Shown one piece after another: positions 43,792 through 53,944 of a DNA stretch of 64,000 bases. The stretch lies in NCBI GenBank assembly GCA_963828855.1, contig CAWHGB010000002.1:434001-498000 (forward strand). Direction: 5' to 3'. Below the pieces are notes generated by a model, which saw only the letters and a list, made by a program, of their open reading frames with translations, did not search any database and was not told the DNA's origin. The DNA is from CAVVEQ01 sp963828855 (GTDB taxonomy: Bacteria; Chloroflexota; Anaerolineae; Anaerolineales; Anaerolineaceae). Made by a program: the position numbers and the translations under genes. Every line of letters starts with the position of its first letter. Position 1 is the stretch's first letter.

Positions 43792-44356
43792 TCAATCCCA
43801 CGCCTGGGGTTCCACCAGGATCACTCCTTTTTCGAGGTCCACCTTCTTCACGACTGAGTCGATCACCGGGAAAAGCAATTCCTCTGCCATCATCCGATTT
43901 GACCACGAAAACATCATTCGCACCGGTTACGAGGACTTCATCCAACCTGCCCAGGATTGTCGCCGGATTCATCCACGACCTGCATCCCCAGAAGTTGATG
44001 GTGATAATACTTCCCCTCCTGCGGAATGGGCAATTCTTCTTTCGGCAGGTAAGCGTGCTGGTTGGTCAGCCTGGCAGCTTCGATATCAGTCTGGCACCCA
44101 TCGATGTGAACCAGCAATCCTTTGCCATGCGGTTTGCTGGAAACAACTTTCGTAGAGGATTTCTCAGCCCCCAGATAGATTGTTATGCCATCCTTAAGGA
44201 TAGAGCCATAATCCTCATCTGGATAAAAAAGCACTGCGCCTTTGTAACTGAAAGGTCGCCCGAACCTGCCAATGGATATGTATAAAGGCTCGCCCGGCGT
44301 GGGCGAGCCTTTTTTGGATGGTCTGGGGACAACTTGATTTGTTTGCTCGGGCTCAT
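43792..44356 (-). CDS. rimM: ribosome maturation factor RimM (four +1 shifts)
   Basis: 186 residues with four skipped bases. ATG 44356 overlaps the khpA stop (ATGA), the expected coupling. Shifts: AAG 44309-44311, GGG 44293-44295, GTT 43944-43946 and GGC 43886-43888. The corrected protein has SIGRFGRPFSYKGAVLFY (RimM N-terminal beta-barrel; the usual RPHG-like part is degenerate), LLGMQVVDE, QVDEVLVTGANDVFVVK and ELLFPVIDSVVKKVDLEKG, ending LVEPQAWD at 43792. RimM binds S19 and helps 30S assembly. The first two shifts lie in an inverted repeat that otherwise looks like a terminator. Confidence 0.85.
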
Positions 44357-44589
44357 CTGGGCTCGATCACATCCAGGGTGACCTGTTTGCCTTCTCGGGA
44401 GGCGGCCACTTTGAGCAGGGTGCGCATGGAATTGGCCACCTTGCCGCTCTTGCCGATCACGCGGCCCATGTCCTCCCTGGCGACACGCAGCTCAAGGTGC
44501 ACATGATTCCCGGATTTATCCTGGCGCACTTCCACCTGGGTGGGATCATCCACCAGGGAGCGCGCGATGAATTCGATCAATTCTTTCAT
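44353..44589 (-). CDS. khpA: KH-domain RNA-binding protein KhpA
   Basis: 78 residues, frame intact. A single type II KH domain with the RNA-binding GxxG loop in RVIGKSGKVANSMRTLL. It sits between rpsP and rimM, its usual place. KhpA works with KhpB as an RNA chaperone in other bacteria. The stop overlaps the rimM start. Confidence 0.93.
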   Translation of the reverse strand: MKELIEFIARSLVDDPTQVEVRQDKSGNHVHLELRVAREDMGRVIGKSGKVANSMRTLLKVAASREGKQVTLDVIEPR

Positions 44590-44644
44590 ATCTGTTACCT
44601 GATTCTCAGGATTGAGAAAATGGCCTGTTGAAGGTAAATGAAAA

Positions 44645-45310
44645 TTACTCGGACTTGGTTTCCGCCGGGGTTTCGACTGCAGCCATCGGTTGCGGTTTCG
44701 GCAGCGCGCTTCTGCAGGAGCAGCTTCAAGCTGTGGTTTTCAGTTCCAGGAGCTTCTACGGCTGCTTCAACTGCGGGTTTCGGCAGCGAGCTTCTGCAGA
44801 CCTCTGCGATCAACGGCTTCACGGCAGCAGCTTCCAGCGGCGACCTCAGGGGCAGGCTTCGACCGCTTTCGGGGCGGTTTTGCAGCTGCCGCTGGTTTCA
44901 ACTTTGGGCAGCTCTGCAGTTTTCCTTGGCTGGCTTTCTTAGCGGGCGGCTTTTTTCACCTCGGCAGGCGTGGTGCCGGTTTTACTGCCGGCGGCATGCT
45001 TTTCGTAGGCAGCTTTCGCTTCTTCTAAAAGAGCTTCCTGGGATTCACCGGCTTTGAGGCGGGCATAGCGGTCCAGCAAACCCACGCTATTGAAAATCTG
45101 GATCACGGAATCTGAAGGCTGTGCGCCTTTGTTCATCCAATCGTAAACGCGCTCCTCATTGATCTCCACAGTGGAGGGATTTGTGCGCGGATTATAGGAA
45201 CCTAGAATCTCCAGAAAACGGCCGTCGCGGGGACTTTCTTTATCGGCAGCGATGATCCGGTATGTGGTCTGATGTTTTAAACCTGTGCGGCGCAATCGAA
45301 TGCGAACCAT
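44645..45310 (-). CDS. rpsP: 30S ribosomal protein S16 with a long Ala/Lys/Pro tail (three +1 shifts)
   Basis: The first 80 residues are standard S16 (MVRIRLRRTGLKHQTTYRI, GSYNPRTNP). A C-terminal extension of about 140 residues follows, rich in Ala, Lys, Pro and Glu, reaching the TAA at 44645-44647 only if three bases are skipped, each after GCC: 44945-44947, 44782-44784 and 44700-44702. The last two sites share the context GCT GCC G AAA CC. The corrected end reads AAVETPAETKSE. Without shifts the protein ends at 44939 (123 residues), which would still hold the S16 fold, so the tail could be optional. S16 tails of this kind occur in Chloroflexota. Confidence 0.85.
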
Positions 45311-45392
45311 GAAATGAGTACTCCTCTTTCCTTTCGTGATTTAACTGGACTATTTTATCACAAGCTTTTCAACTTGGTGATATCAATTCCGA

Positions 45393-46735
45393 TTAACTGA
45401 TCTTCTCTAACCGAACATTTTCGGCAATCCCCGCCCACCTGATCTTCTGCATGGTTTTCATCAGGCGCTGCACATCCCGGAATTGCTTCAGCAGGCGGTT
45501 CACATCCTGCACGTCCAAGCCTGCCCCGCGGGCGATCCGTCTTCGCCGGCTGGCGTTCAGGATATCCGGGTAACGTTTCTCATCAACCGTCATGGAGCTG
45601 ATGATCGCTTCGGTTTTGCGCATCTGCTTATCAGCATCCTTGGGATCGATCGAACGCGCGGCCGCTCCCAGGTTTCCGGGCATCATATCCAGCAATTGGC
45701 TCAAAGGTCCCATTTTCCGCACCTGCTTGATCTGATCGGCAAAATCCTCAAGCGTGAAACTACCTTTGAGCATTTTTTCGGCCTGGGCAGCCGCAGTTTT
45801 TTCATCATATGCTTGCTCGGCTTTTTCGATCAACCCGATCATATCGCCCATGCCGAGGATGCGCGAGGACATGCGCTTGGGATCGAACGCTTCCAGGGCA
45901 TCCACGCTTTCCCCAACGCCCAGGAATTTGATCGGCACACCGGTCACACTGCGTACCGAGATCGCTGCCCCGCCGCGGGCATCGCCGTCCATTTTGGTGA
46001 AGATCAAGCCACTGAGCGCGATTGTTTTATTGAAACCCTCGGCAATATGAAGCGCTTCCTGCCCGGTCATGGCATCCACCACCAGCAGCGTCTCGCATGG
46101 GGTCACATTCTTGCGGATGGCACGCAGTTCATCCATCAGGTTCTCATCCAGCTGTGAACGTCCGGCAGTATCGGCGATCACGACCGAATAACCGCCCTTT
46201 TTTGCCTGATCAAAACCTTTGCGGACGATCTCCGGGGGTTTGGCATTTGGAAGCGTAAATACCTCCACCCCGATCTGTTCTCCCAAGGGTTTGCAGCTGC
46301 TTGATCGCCGCAGGCCGGTAGGGATCAGCAGCGATCATCAGCACCCGTTCACCCTGTCCCTTGAGCAGTTTGGCAAGTTTCGCGCTGGCGGTGGTTTTGC
46401 CCGAACCCTGCAAGCCGACCAGAAATACCACCCTCGGTTTCTCTCCGGTCAGATTGAGCCGTTCCGGCTTCGCCCAAGGGTTTGGATCAGTTCCTCATTG
46501 ACGATCTTGATCACTTGCTGGGCTGGGTTCAGCGCCTCCGAGACCTCCGCGCCGATCGCTCTTGCGCGTACCCGGCGCGATGAAATCCTTGACCACCGAA
46601 AAATGCACATCCGCTTCCAGGAGGGCAAGACGCACTTCCCTTAAGGCGTTGTCGACATCCTCGTGGTGAGAGTTTGCCCCGTTTTCGAAGTTTCTGAAAT
46701 ACCTGTTCAAGCCGTTGGGAAAGGGATTCAAACAT
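45393..46735 (-). CDS. ffh: signal recognition particle protein Ffh (five +1 shifts)
   Basis: 445 residues with five skipped bases, the normal length. N-domain (LSQRLEQVFQKLRKRGKL, then EDVDNALREVRLALLEADV), G-domain (FLVGLQGSGKTTASAKLA, ADPYRPAA, ADTAGRSQLDENLM, TKMDGDARGGAA) and Met-rich M-domain (LLDMMPGN, RRRRIARGAG). Shifts: near 46640 and 46575 (codon unclear), CTT 46476-46478, GCC 46466-46468 and CTT 46284-46286. The last restores LQTLGEQIGVEVFTLP; the middle two give QTLGEAERLNLTGEKPR. Ffh targets membrane proteins together with FtsY and 4.5S RNA. It is the first gene of the ffh-rpsP-khpA-rimM-dprA-manC-topA row. Confidence 0.93.
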
Positions 46736-46937
46736 GATGAAGAAATTCGACCTTATTCGTGTTAAAATTTATAAATCAGGTTGGAATTCTATCCGTTCGC
46801 TGGATGGTGGTCAAGTATCCCAGGTAATCACCGGTTGTACTTTTCAAGCGTGAAATGATTTATATTTCGTAGATTACGGAACGAATCTGTGTTCATCGGT
46901 GTTAATTAGTTGCATAACTATGAATTGGAGGTAACAC
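46736..46937. other. divergent intergenic region between ffh and degV
   Basis: 202 bases, A/T-rich near the ffh side. A GGAGG at 46926-46930 serves the degV start. I see no promoter with both hexamers at good spacing and no hairpin with a T run. Confidence 0.6.
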
Positions 46938-47801
46938 ATGTCAAAACTGGCAATTGTGACCGACAGCACGGCCTATATCCCGGATAATATTCTCTCCGGG
47001 TATCCCATTTTTGTCGCCCCCCTGCTTGTTATCTGGGATAATGAATCCCTCAAGGATGGTGTGGATATTACCCCTGCCGATTTTTATGCGCGTTTAAAAC
47101 ATTCGAAAACCATGCCTTCCACTTCCCAGGCTACCCCGGTAACTTTTATGGAGCTTTACAAACGACTGCTCGACGAAGGGTACGAGATCCTCAGCATTCA
47201 TATTTCGTCCAAATTATCCGGTACACTGGATTCTGCGATCCAGGCAAAGAAACATTTTCCCGGATTCCCAGATCGAACTTTTTGATTCATCTGACCTCCG
47301 GTATGGCACTTGGATTTCAGGTACTGGCAGCCGCCCGCGCGGCGCAGCAGGGAGCCAGCTTGAAGGATTGTCTTCAGGTGCTCGAAAAAGCTCGCAACCA
47401 AAGCGGCCTCTACTTCGTCCCTTCCACCCTTGAATACCTGCATCGCGGCGGTCGCATCGGCGGCGCGTCCGCATTCCTCGGTTCTGTCTTGGATCTGAAA
47501 CCGATCCTGACGGTAACTGATGGTCGCATCGAAGCCGTTGAAAAGGTGCGCACTTTCTCGAAAGCTGTGGATCGCATGCTTGGAGCTCTTCCAGAAACAT
47601 GCCGAGCAATACAGCCTTCCAGTTCGACTCGCTGCCCTCTATACGGATGATATCGAATACGCTCAAATTCTCGCGGATCGCGCGAAGGCAAAATTCGGAG
47701 CGGATGGCGTATCCGAGTTGCTCCTCACCCCGGTCAGCCCCGCGATTGGAACACATCTTGGTCCGGGTGCTTCGGGAATTTGCTTTCTGGCAGGTATGTA
47801 A
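46938..47801 (+). CDS. DegV-family fatty-acid-binding protein (three +1 shifts)
   Basis: 286 residues with three skipped bases; ATG 46938 follows GGAGG by seven bases. N-terminal VTDSTAYIPDN, SQATPVTF and the SIHISSKLSGT block bind the fatty-acid carboxylate; DSSD/GMALGFQVLAAA and RGGRIGGASAFLGS belong to the second domain; the end reads TPVSPAIGTHLGPGASGICF. Shifts: CCC 47259-47261 (restoring HFPDSQIELFDSSD), near 47295, and CTT 47579-47581 (restoring RMLELFQKHAEQYS). DegV proteins present fatty acids to FakA-type kinases. A terminator follows. Confidence 0.9.
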
Positions 47802-47823
47802 AACCTCCCGATCCATCGGGATC

Positions 47824-47851
47824 AAAGCGGACCCACGCCGGGGTCCGCTTT
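47824..47851 (+). terminator. intrinsic terminator after degV
   Basis: Eleven-base perfect stem (47824-47834 with 47841-47851), 6-base loop, followed by ATTCTTGTT. The T run is weak. Confidence 0.65.
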
Positions 47852-47852
47852 A

Positions 47853-47881
47853 TTCTTGTTATGACATCGGTTTGGTAAAAT
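47853..47881 (+). promoter_or_regulatory. promoter candidate upstream of the DUF1015 gene
   Basis: TTCTTG (47853-47858), 17 bases, TAAAAT (47876-47881), with TGG directly before the -10 (extended -10 type). AGGAGAG lies seven to twelve bases before the ATG at 47909. Confidence 0.4.
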
Positions 47882-47908
47882 AATGGCATCCTTCCAGGAG
47901 AGCAAGTT

Positions 47909-49236
47909 ATGAGAAATTATCCTTCTGTTGGCGTCCAGGTTCCCGATGTACTGCTTCCAAAACCAGGGGTGAATCTGGAAAAATGGGCTGTCATCGCCTG
48001 CGATCAATTCTCATCCGAACCGGAGTATTGGGAAGAGGTAAAGAAAATCACAACCGGAGCGCCATCCACCTACGAGATGATCCTGCCGGAGGTCATGCTG
48101 TGCACCGATGAGGAGCTGCCCAGGATCCAATCCACGCAGCAGGCCATGCGGCAGTACCTGGATTCTGGATTTTTCCAACAGGTCGAAGGGTTGGTTCTTG
48201 TGGAGCGGCAAGTGATGGGCAAGACCCGGCGCGGGAGTAATGCTCGCCCTGGATTTGGAGCAGTACGAATTCAATAAAGGCTCTCAAACCCTCATCCGTG
48301 CCACGGAGGGAACGATCCTGGACCGCCTGCCGCCCAGGATTCGCATCCGCGAAGGAGCGCCCCTTGAGCTACCGCATATATTGGTGCTAATTGACGACCC
48401 CTCGTTTTCGTCAATCGAACCACTCTTTGAACATATCAGCGAGTTTCCCCGTCTCTATGACTTTCGAACTTATGCTCGGTAGCGGGCACCTATGCGGTTA
48501 CCACGTAAACCGGATCGACCTGGAGGAAAAGTTCATCCGCGATCTGGAACATTTGGTTGAGCCTGCCGACTACCACGATCGGTACGGGCTTCCTGACGGG
48601 GAATCGGTGCTGCTTTTCGCAATGGGGGATGGCAACCACTCCTTGGCCACCGCCAAAGCGATCTGGGAAAAAATGAAAGCATCGGTACCCGCCAACCACC
48701 CCGCCCGTTATGCGCTGGTGGAGGTGGAAAATGTGCACGATGCGGGATTGGAATTTGAGCCAATCCACCGGGTTCTATTCAATTTAAAAAACGATATCGA
48801 TCAAGGTTTAAGAGCGAAATTTGGTTCTGATATCACTTTTGAATCTCGGGAGAATCCAGAAGCCATCCGGGATGAAGTCCTTTCCTGCCCCCCGGGAATC
48901 CAAAAGATCGGCTGCGTGGATTCCTCCGGTTGGAGGATCATCACATTTCGGAATCCCAAATCCAACCTGGCGGTCGGCACTTTGCAAGAGTTCCTGGATG
49001 AGTGGAAACTTTCTGGCGGGTTTGAGAAAATTGACTACGTGCACGGCTGGGAAGCAGTCACACACCTGGGGCGAGTCCCCGGGAACACTGGTTTTTTCCT
49101 GCCCTCCATGCTGAAGACCGATCTTTTCAAGACGGTTCTCCTGGATGGTGCCCTGCCGCGAAAAACATTTTCCATGGGAGAAGCCAAAGAGAAACGTTTC
49201 TATATGGAATGTAGGAAAATCGTTGCAGAATTATGA
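47909..49236 (+). CDS. DUF1015 family protein (two +1 shifts)
   Basis: 441 residues with two skipped bases. Recognised by LLPKPGVNLEKWAVIACDQF near the N-terminus and the hallmark AMGDGNHSLATAKAIWE near the middle, with GYHVNRIDLEEKF before it and a C-terminal YVHGWEAVTHLGR. Shift 1 follows GGG 48233-48235 (restoring TRRGVMLALDLEQYEF); shift 2 follows TTT 48462-48464 (restoring LYDFELMLGSGHLCGYHV). The family has no established biochemical role; the GDGNHS motif suggests a nucleotide- or metal-dependent activity. The stop overlaps the next start (ATGA). Confidence 0.8.
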
Positions 49237-50064
49237 ATCCTATCAACAATTTGATCTTCGCGGTACTTTTTCTCACCGGCTGTGCGTCCGTTCAGCCGCT
49301 CCCCACTGCAACCGCCACGCCAGTTCCCACAAACACGTCCACCCAGATTCCCACGGCCACTACCACTCCCCTGCCAACGCTCACTCCCACGCCCGTATTT
49401 GCGCTTTGCTCTCCCATTGAAGGACTTTTCACTGTCTGACCTTCAAGGATTGATTACCCAGCCCTTTATTCCTCCCACCCCGCGGTTGGATAATGGGCAT
49501 CACGGATTGGATATTGCTTTCTTTTCCGAAGGTAGCCGTCCACAGATCCTCGGTCTTCCCATCCAGGCTATCCTACCGGGAAGGATCGCCGCGGTGCTGA
49601 ACAACAATGGCCCTTACGGGAATATGATCATGGTCGAAACCCCTCTCGAGGATATCCCCCTTACCTTTCAGGATGCCATTCCATTCCCTACCGTGGCGCC
49701 CACGGTCACCAGCGACGACCGCCTGCTCTGCCCGCCGGAAGGTGAGCTGCCCACCTACGATATCAGCGGTAAGCGATCGTTATATATCTTATATGCGCAT
49801 TTGCTCGAACCACCTGTCTTGAAGGTTGGAGATATCGTAAACGAATGCCAGGTGCTGGGAAAAGTGGGAAACACCGGCTGGTCCTCCGATCCACATCTCC
49901 ACATTGAAACGCGGGTCGGACCAGCGAATGCGGTTTTCGGGGAGATCGTCCACCGGGTTCCTGCCACACTCGAACAAGCCCATAATTATTGTGTTTGGCG
50001 CATCAGCAACCTCTTTGAGCTGATGGATCCCGCCAGGGTCCTTTTTCAGGTGACCCCTCAATAA
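49233..50064 (+). CDS. M23 peptidase lipoprotein (one +1 shift)
   Basis: 276 residues with one skipped base. Signal peptide ending LTGC (lipobox), a Thr/Pro linker of about 40 residues, then a LytM-type domain with HHGLDIAF (zinc His and Asp) and DPHLHIETR (catalytic HxH). The shift follows CTT 49425-49427 (T49428 skipped), giving SPIEGLSLSDLQGLITQ. Family enzymes cut peptide cross-links in peptidoglycan outside the cell. It overlaps the DUF1015 gene by four bases and precedes two more surface proteins. Confidence 0.85.
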
Positions 50065-50167
50065 CCTTCCCTATCCTAAAAATGTGCATGATATATTAAT
50101 AATTGACCAACGAACATTATGAAAGCCCGATAGGCTTGTTTCTTGCACAGAATATTCTGATTAAGCC

Positions 50168-52033
50168 ATGAATCTGCAAAAATGGATGACCCAGCGCAAC
50201 CTGGGAATCATGTTGATCGTTCTGATCGGGGTGAATGCCTTGCTCGCAGGTTACCTGGTGTTGAGAGCTGTCAGATCTTCACCCCAAAGCGCAATTACAA
50301 CCGCAACTACGCCTGAACCAGAAGTTGGTGGATCCACCTCAAAACCGAGCGTTTTGGAAATGCCCACGACCATTCCCGTTTCATCGCAGGGTTTGGCGCA
50401 AACCGGGGCAGTGGTCCTTTCAATGAGTGATGGAGAATATTTCCATCTCTTTGCCTACCACCCCCAGTTCCTCCCTTTTACCCGTCTGACGAATAGTCCC
50501 TGGGATGATATCCACCCCGTGGTCAGCCCGGATGGCCGCCGCCTGGCATTTGTTTCCCGGGCAGGTGGATTTTGGGATATTTACATCCTGGATTTCGACT
50601 CCGGTCAAATATCCCAGGTCACCGACTCCCCCGAATATGAAGGTTCACCGACCTGGTCATCGGATGATCAATGGCTGGCTTATGAAAGCAGCATAGATGG
50701 AAAATTGGATATTTTCCTGTTTTCACTCACCGGCGCAGATCAAAAGCCCATCCAGCTCACCCAGGGGGAAGGGTTGAATTATTCACCCTCCTGGTCACCT
50801 GGCGGCCGGGAAATCGCGTTCATCTCGACACGTTCCGGGGAACCGGAGGTCTGGTTGGCAAAACTGGATCAGGTGGAGGATCGGTACACAAATTTGAGCC
50901 GGAATTCTGAATCCGATGAGAGTCACCCGGTCTGGTCTCCGGATGGCAGAAGGATTGCCTGGTCATCCAATGATGGTAACCGGGATGTGATCGTTACATG
51001 GGATTCTGCCGAACGAGATTCTGCTCCCCATGAAAGCTTGCCCGGGAGCTGGCCAACCTGGGATCCTTCCGGGCAGATGATCGCAACATCCATCTCCAAC
51101 CCAAATCAGACCGATATGGCTGTTTTCAGTGTTCGCGAAGGCCGTCTGATTAACCCCCAAACCAACCTTCCAGGCTCGATCGAAGGAATTACCTGGCTAC
51201 CCGGCGCGCAAGCTGCCAGTCTGACCCGTTACCTGACCGCTGAGAATCTGGCACCCACTCCCGTGCTTTTCACCGAAAAACCGACCCAAACACCCGGTCC
51301 CGGTGGGAGAAAAGGTGTCCTGCCGCTCAATAACGTCAACGCACCCTACGCGTTCCTCCAGGATCTCGCCCTGGATAGTTATGACGCCCTCCGCCAGGCG
51401 ATCGGGGAGAAAACAGGGTGGGATTTTTTGGCGCAACTTGAAAATGCGTATCTCCCTTTGACAGAACCTCCTGAGCCGGGGGGAGTTGAAAACTGGCTTT
51501 TCACTGGAAGGGGAATCGCGGTCAATGCACTCCCCATTCAAGCTGGTTGGATGGTGGTCGCGAAGGAGGACTTTAACGGGATTCCATATTGGCGGTTGTT
51601 CCTGAAAGCATTGAAACAGGATGGTACACAGGGTTTTCCCCTCACGAAGATGATCTGGGATTTCACCCCGCGCTTCCAGGGCGACCCACTCGCCTATGAG
51701 ATGGGCGGGAAGGAAGTGGATCCTCCCTCAGGTTGGTGGGTGGATTTCACCGAACTTGCCCGCAGATATGGTTGGGATCGATTACCCGGAATGTCGAACT
51801 GGCGAACCTACTACCTTGGAACACGATTCAATCAATTTGTTTACCAGAATATGGAAGATTGGAAGGGTGCCATGGAGGAACTCTACCCTCCGGAAGCGAT
51901 CGCCACCTTCACCCCCATCCCAACAATTACCCAAACGCCCACCCGCACTCCCTGGAAGGCTCCCACCCGAACTTCTACGCGTACCCGGACACCCACCCGC
52001 ACCCCGACTCCTTCAACCACACCAAAGAATTGA
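50168..52033 (+). CDS. membrane-anchored TolB-like beta-propeller protein
   Basis: 621 residues, frame intact. One N-terminal transmembrane helix (residues 12-32), a Thr/Pro linker, then at least five PD40/WD40-like repeats (DIHPVVSPDGRRLAFVS, YEGSPTWSSDDQWLAYES, LNYSPSWSPGGREIAFIS, ESHPVWSPDGRRIAWSS) between residues 110 and 350. A second domain of about 230 residues (LQDLALDSYDALRQAIG ... MEELYPPEAIATF) is not recognised. The last 35 residues are Thr/Pro/Arg-rich. Probably a surface protein that binds other proteins or glycan. Confidence 0.75.
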   Translation: MNLQKWMTQRNLGIMLIVLIGVNALLAGYLVLRAVRSSPQSAITTATTPEPEVGGSTSKPSVLEMPTTIPVSSQGLAQTGAVVLSMSDGEYFHLFAYHPQFLPFTRLTNSPWDDIHPVVSPDGRRLAFVSRAGGFWDIYILDFDSGQISQVTDSPEYEGSPTWSSDDQWLAYESSIDGKLDIFLFSLTGADQKPIQLTQGEGLNYSPSWSPGGREIAFISTRSGEPEVWLAKLDQVEDRYTNLSRNSESDESHPVWSPDGRRIAWSSNDGNRDVIVTWDSAERDSAPHESLPGSWPTWDPSGQMIATSISNPNQTDMAVFSVREGRLINPQTNLPGSIEGITWLPGAQAASLTRYLTAENLAPTPVLFTEKPTQTPGPGGRKGVLPLNNVNAPYAFLQDLALDSYDALRQAIGEKTGWDFLAQLENAYLPLTEPPEPGGVENWLFTGRGIAVNALPIQAGWMVVAKEDFNGIPYWRLFLKALKQDGTQGFPLTKMIWDFTPRFQGDPLAYEMGGKEVDPPSGWWVDFTELARRYGWDRLPGMSNWRTYYLGTRFNQFVYQNMEDWKGAMEELYPPEAIATFTPIPTITQTPTRTPWKAPTRTSTRTRTPTRTPTPSTTPKN

Positions 52034-52034
52034 T

Positions 52035-53157
52035 ATGCTGAAACACGGTATCCTTTCTCTCCTTCCTATTCTCGCCGGGGTTTGGCTGGTTGGATGCAGC
52101 GGCGTATCAGCCCAGTCGAACGGGATCGACTCTTCTGAACTGCCAACTCTGCAGTCCACGCTCACGCCGGTTGGGACCGCCACCCCACGGGTACTGCCTA
52201 CACTGATCCCAACCAAATCCATCTCAGCCTATACCACAAGAGAATGATGAGCCGTTGGTGATCGAATTTCCCACCCCCGCCCAGGCACCGGTGTCAGATT
52301 GGCGTTCGCCGCTTTATCAGAACCCCTGGGCGCTGGGTCCGCTGGATCACTTCTATTTCACCCGCCCTATCCAGGCAGACCAGATCAACTGGCCGCTGCC
52401 CGATTACCGCTATGGGAATGAGTTCTCTGAAACAGGTCAGGTTCACACCGGTGTGGATATTGACGCGCCGTATGGAACCCCAATTCATGCCGCTGCCTCC
52501 GGAACAGTCACCTTTGCCGGGTATGGATTGATGAGCTCTTCTACAAACAAAAAAGATCCATATGGGCTGGCTGTGACGATCCGCCATGATTTTGGCTGGG
52601 GTGGCCGCCGGTTGACAACCGTTTACGCGCATATGTCGGAGATAGCGGTGCGGCAGGGGATGTATGTCGAACAGGGCGATGTGATCGGTTACATCGGTAC
52701 CACCGGAAACACCACCGGTCCGCACCTTCATTTCGAAGTCCGTCTGGAAAAAACCGATTTCTTTGCCTCGCGAAATCCTGAAATATGGCTGGTGCCACCA
52801 GAAGGGAACGGCGTGCTGGTGGGGCGGATCATGAATTCGAACGGATCGCTGATCGATAAGCAGATCATGGCGGTTACCAATCGAAAAGGCCACACCTGGG
52901 AAGTTTATACGTATGCCTCTCTGGGGGTCAATCAGGACGATAATTACCGCGAAAATCTTGTGCTCAGCGATTTACCAGCCGGGGATTACCGCATATACAT
53001 TAAATACCAGGACGAGCCCTATAATTTTTGGTTCACCATCCATCAAGGTTCGGTTTCCTATGTTACTTTTAGAGGAAAATTGGGCTTCAAAGTGGAAAAT
53101 CCTCCAACACCTGACCCGGCAGAATGGCTGGTTACCCCGTCACCATATAACCCTTGA
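52035..53157 (+). CDS. M23 peptidase lipoprotein with C-terminal beta domain (one +1 shift)
   Basis: 373 residues with one skipped base. Lipobox at LVGC near residue 21, a Thr/Pro linker, then the peptidase domain with HTGVDIDAPYGTPIHAAASG, TVYAHMSEI and GPHLHFEVRLE; all zinc ligands are present. An Ig- or CNA-like beta domain follows (residues 250-350). The shift lies between 52215 and 52245: the zero frame ends in TGA at 52245-52247 while the next frame reads QENDEPLVIEFPTPAQ. The start is one base after the stop of the preceding gene. It probably cleaves peptidoglycan at the cell surface. Confidence 0.85.
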
Positions 53158-53228
53158 CAGTTCCTCCATCCTCCATGAAAATCAAAGGTCGGATTTTCAA
53201 TGAAAGACTTATCGGAGGAATGAAACAC

Positions 53229-53939
53229 ATGCAAAAAAATAAAATGATTCTGACAGGTGTTGTTGTCATCGTAACCAGCATACTCCTGGCAGCTTGCGGC
53301 GCAGGCACTCCACCCACTCCCACAACGGACCCGAACCTGATCATCACCCAGGTTGCCCAAACCATTGAAGCTAACCTGGCACTCACCGCTTCCGCGCAGC
53401 CGACCGCAACCTTCACCCCGGAACCCACGCTGACACCCGCGGTTACAAACACACCGGCAGTCACTTCTCCGCCGTTTGGAACTCCCGGTATTCCCACAAT
53501 TGCATTACCCACAGTACCCGGCGGAGGCACAGGGATCAGCCCGGATTCCATGACATTTTCCGCGGATGTCACCATCCCGGATAATACCCAGCTTTCACCC
53601 TCTTCAGAATTCACCAAAACCTGGCGAATGAAGAATACCGGAACCACCACATGGAACTCGAATTATCAATTGGTCTATTGGGATGGTGTCCCCATAACCG
53701 AGATTGAAAAAGTTTTACCGGTCAAACAGGTCAAGCTGAGCGGTGAGGTGAAACCCGGCGCCGAAGGTGAGGTAAGTGTTAAAATGGTCGCCCCGTCCAA
53801 AAATGGGTCCTATAAAATTTGGTGGCGGCTTTTAAATCCTTCCGGGAGTGTTTTTGGTGATTCTCTATATGTATTGATCGTGGTGAATGATGGAACGATC
53901 ACCCTGGTGCCTTCGGTAACGCCTACACCAACACCTTAA
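53229..53939 (+). CDS. lipoprotein with NBR1-type Ig-like domain
   Basis: 237 residues from ATG 53229 (ten bases after GGAGG); ATG 53220 is one base after it and less likely. Signal peptide with lipobox LAAC, a Thr/Pro linker (residues 25-100), then one domain of about 110 residues with TFSADVTIPDNTQLSP, FTKTWRMKNTGTTTWNSNYQLVYWDG and GSYKIWWRLLNPSGSVFGD. The Trp pattern is that of the NBR1 central Ig-like domain found in many Anaerolineae lipoproteins. Function unknown, likely adhesive. Frame intact. Confidence 0.8.
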   Translation: MQKNKMILTGVVVIVTSILLAACGAGTPPTPTTDPNLIITQVAQTIEANLALTASAQPTATFTPEPTLTPAVTNTPAVTSPPFGTPGIPTIALPTVPGGGTGISPDSMTFSADVTIPDNTQLSPSSEFTKTWRMKNTGTTTWNSNYQLVYWDGVPITEIEKVLPVKQVKLSGEVKPGAEGEVSVKMVAPSKNGSYKIWWRLLNPSGSVFGDSLYVLIVVNDGTITLVPSVTPTPTP

Positions 53940-53944
53940 GGACA

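Noticed and set aside
44284..44312. Inverted repeat as a terminator between khpA and rimM
   Set aside because: It lies within the corrected rimM reading frame, the T run on the gene strand is only three, and the coupled start is upstream of it.
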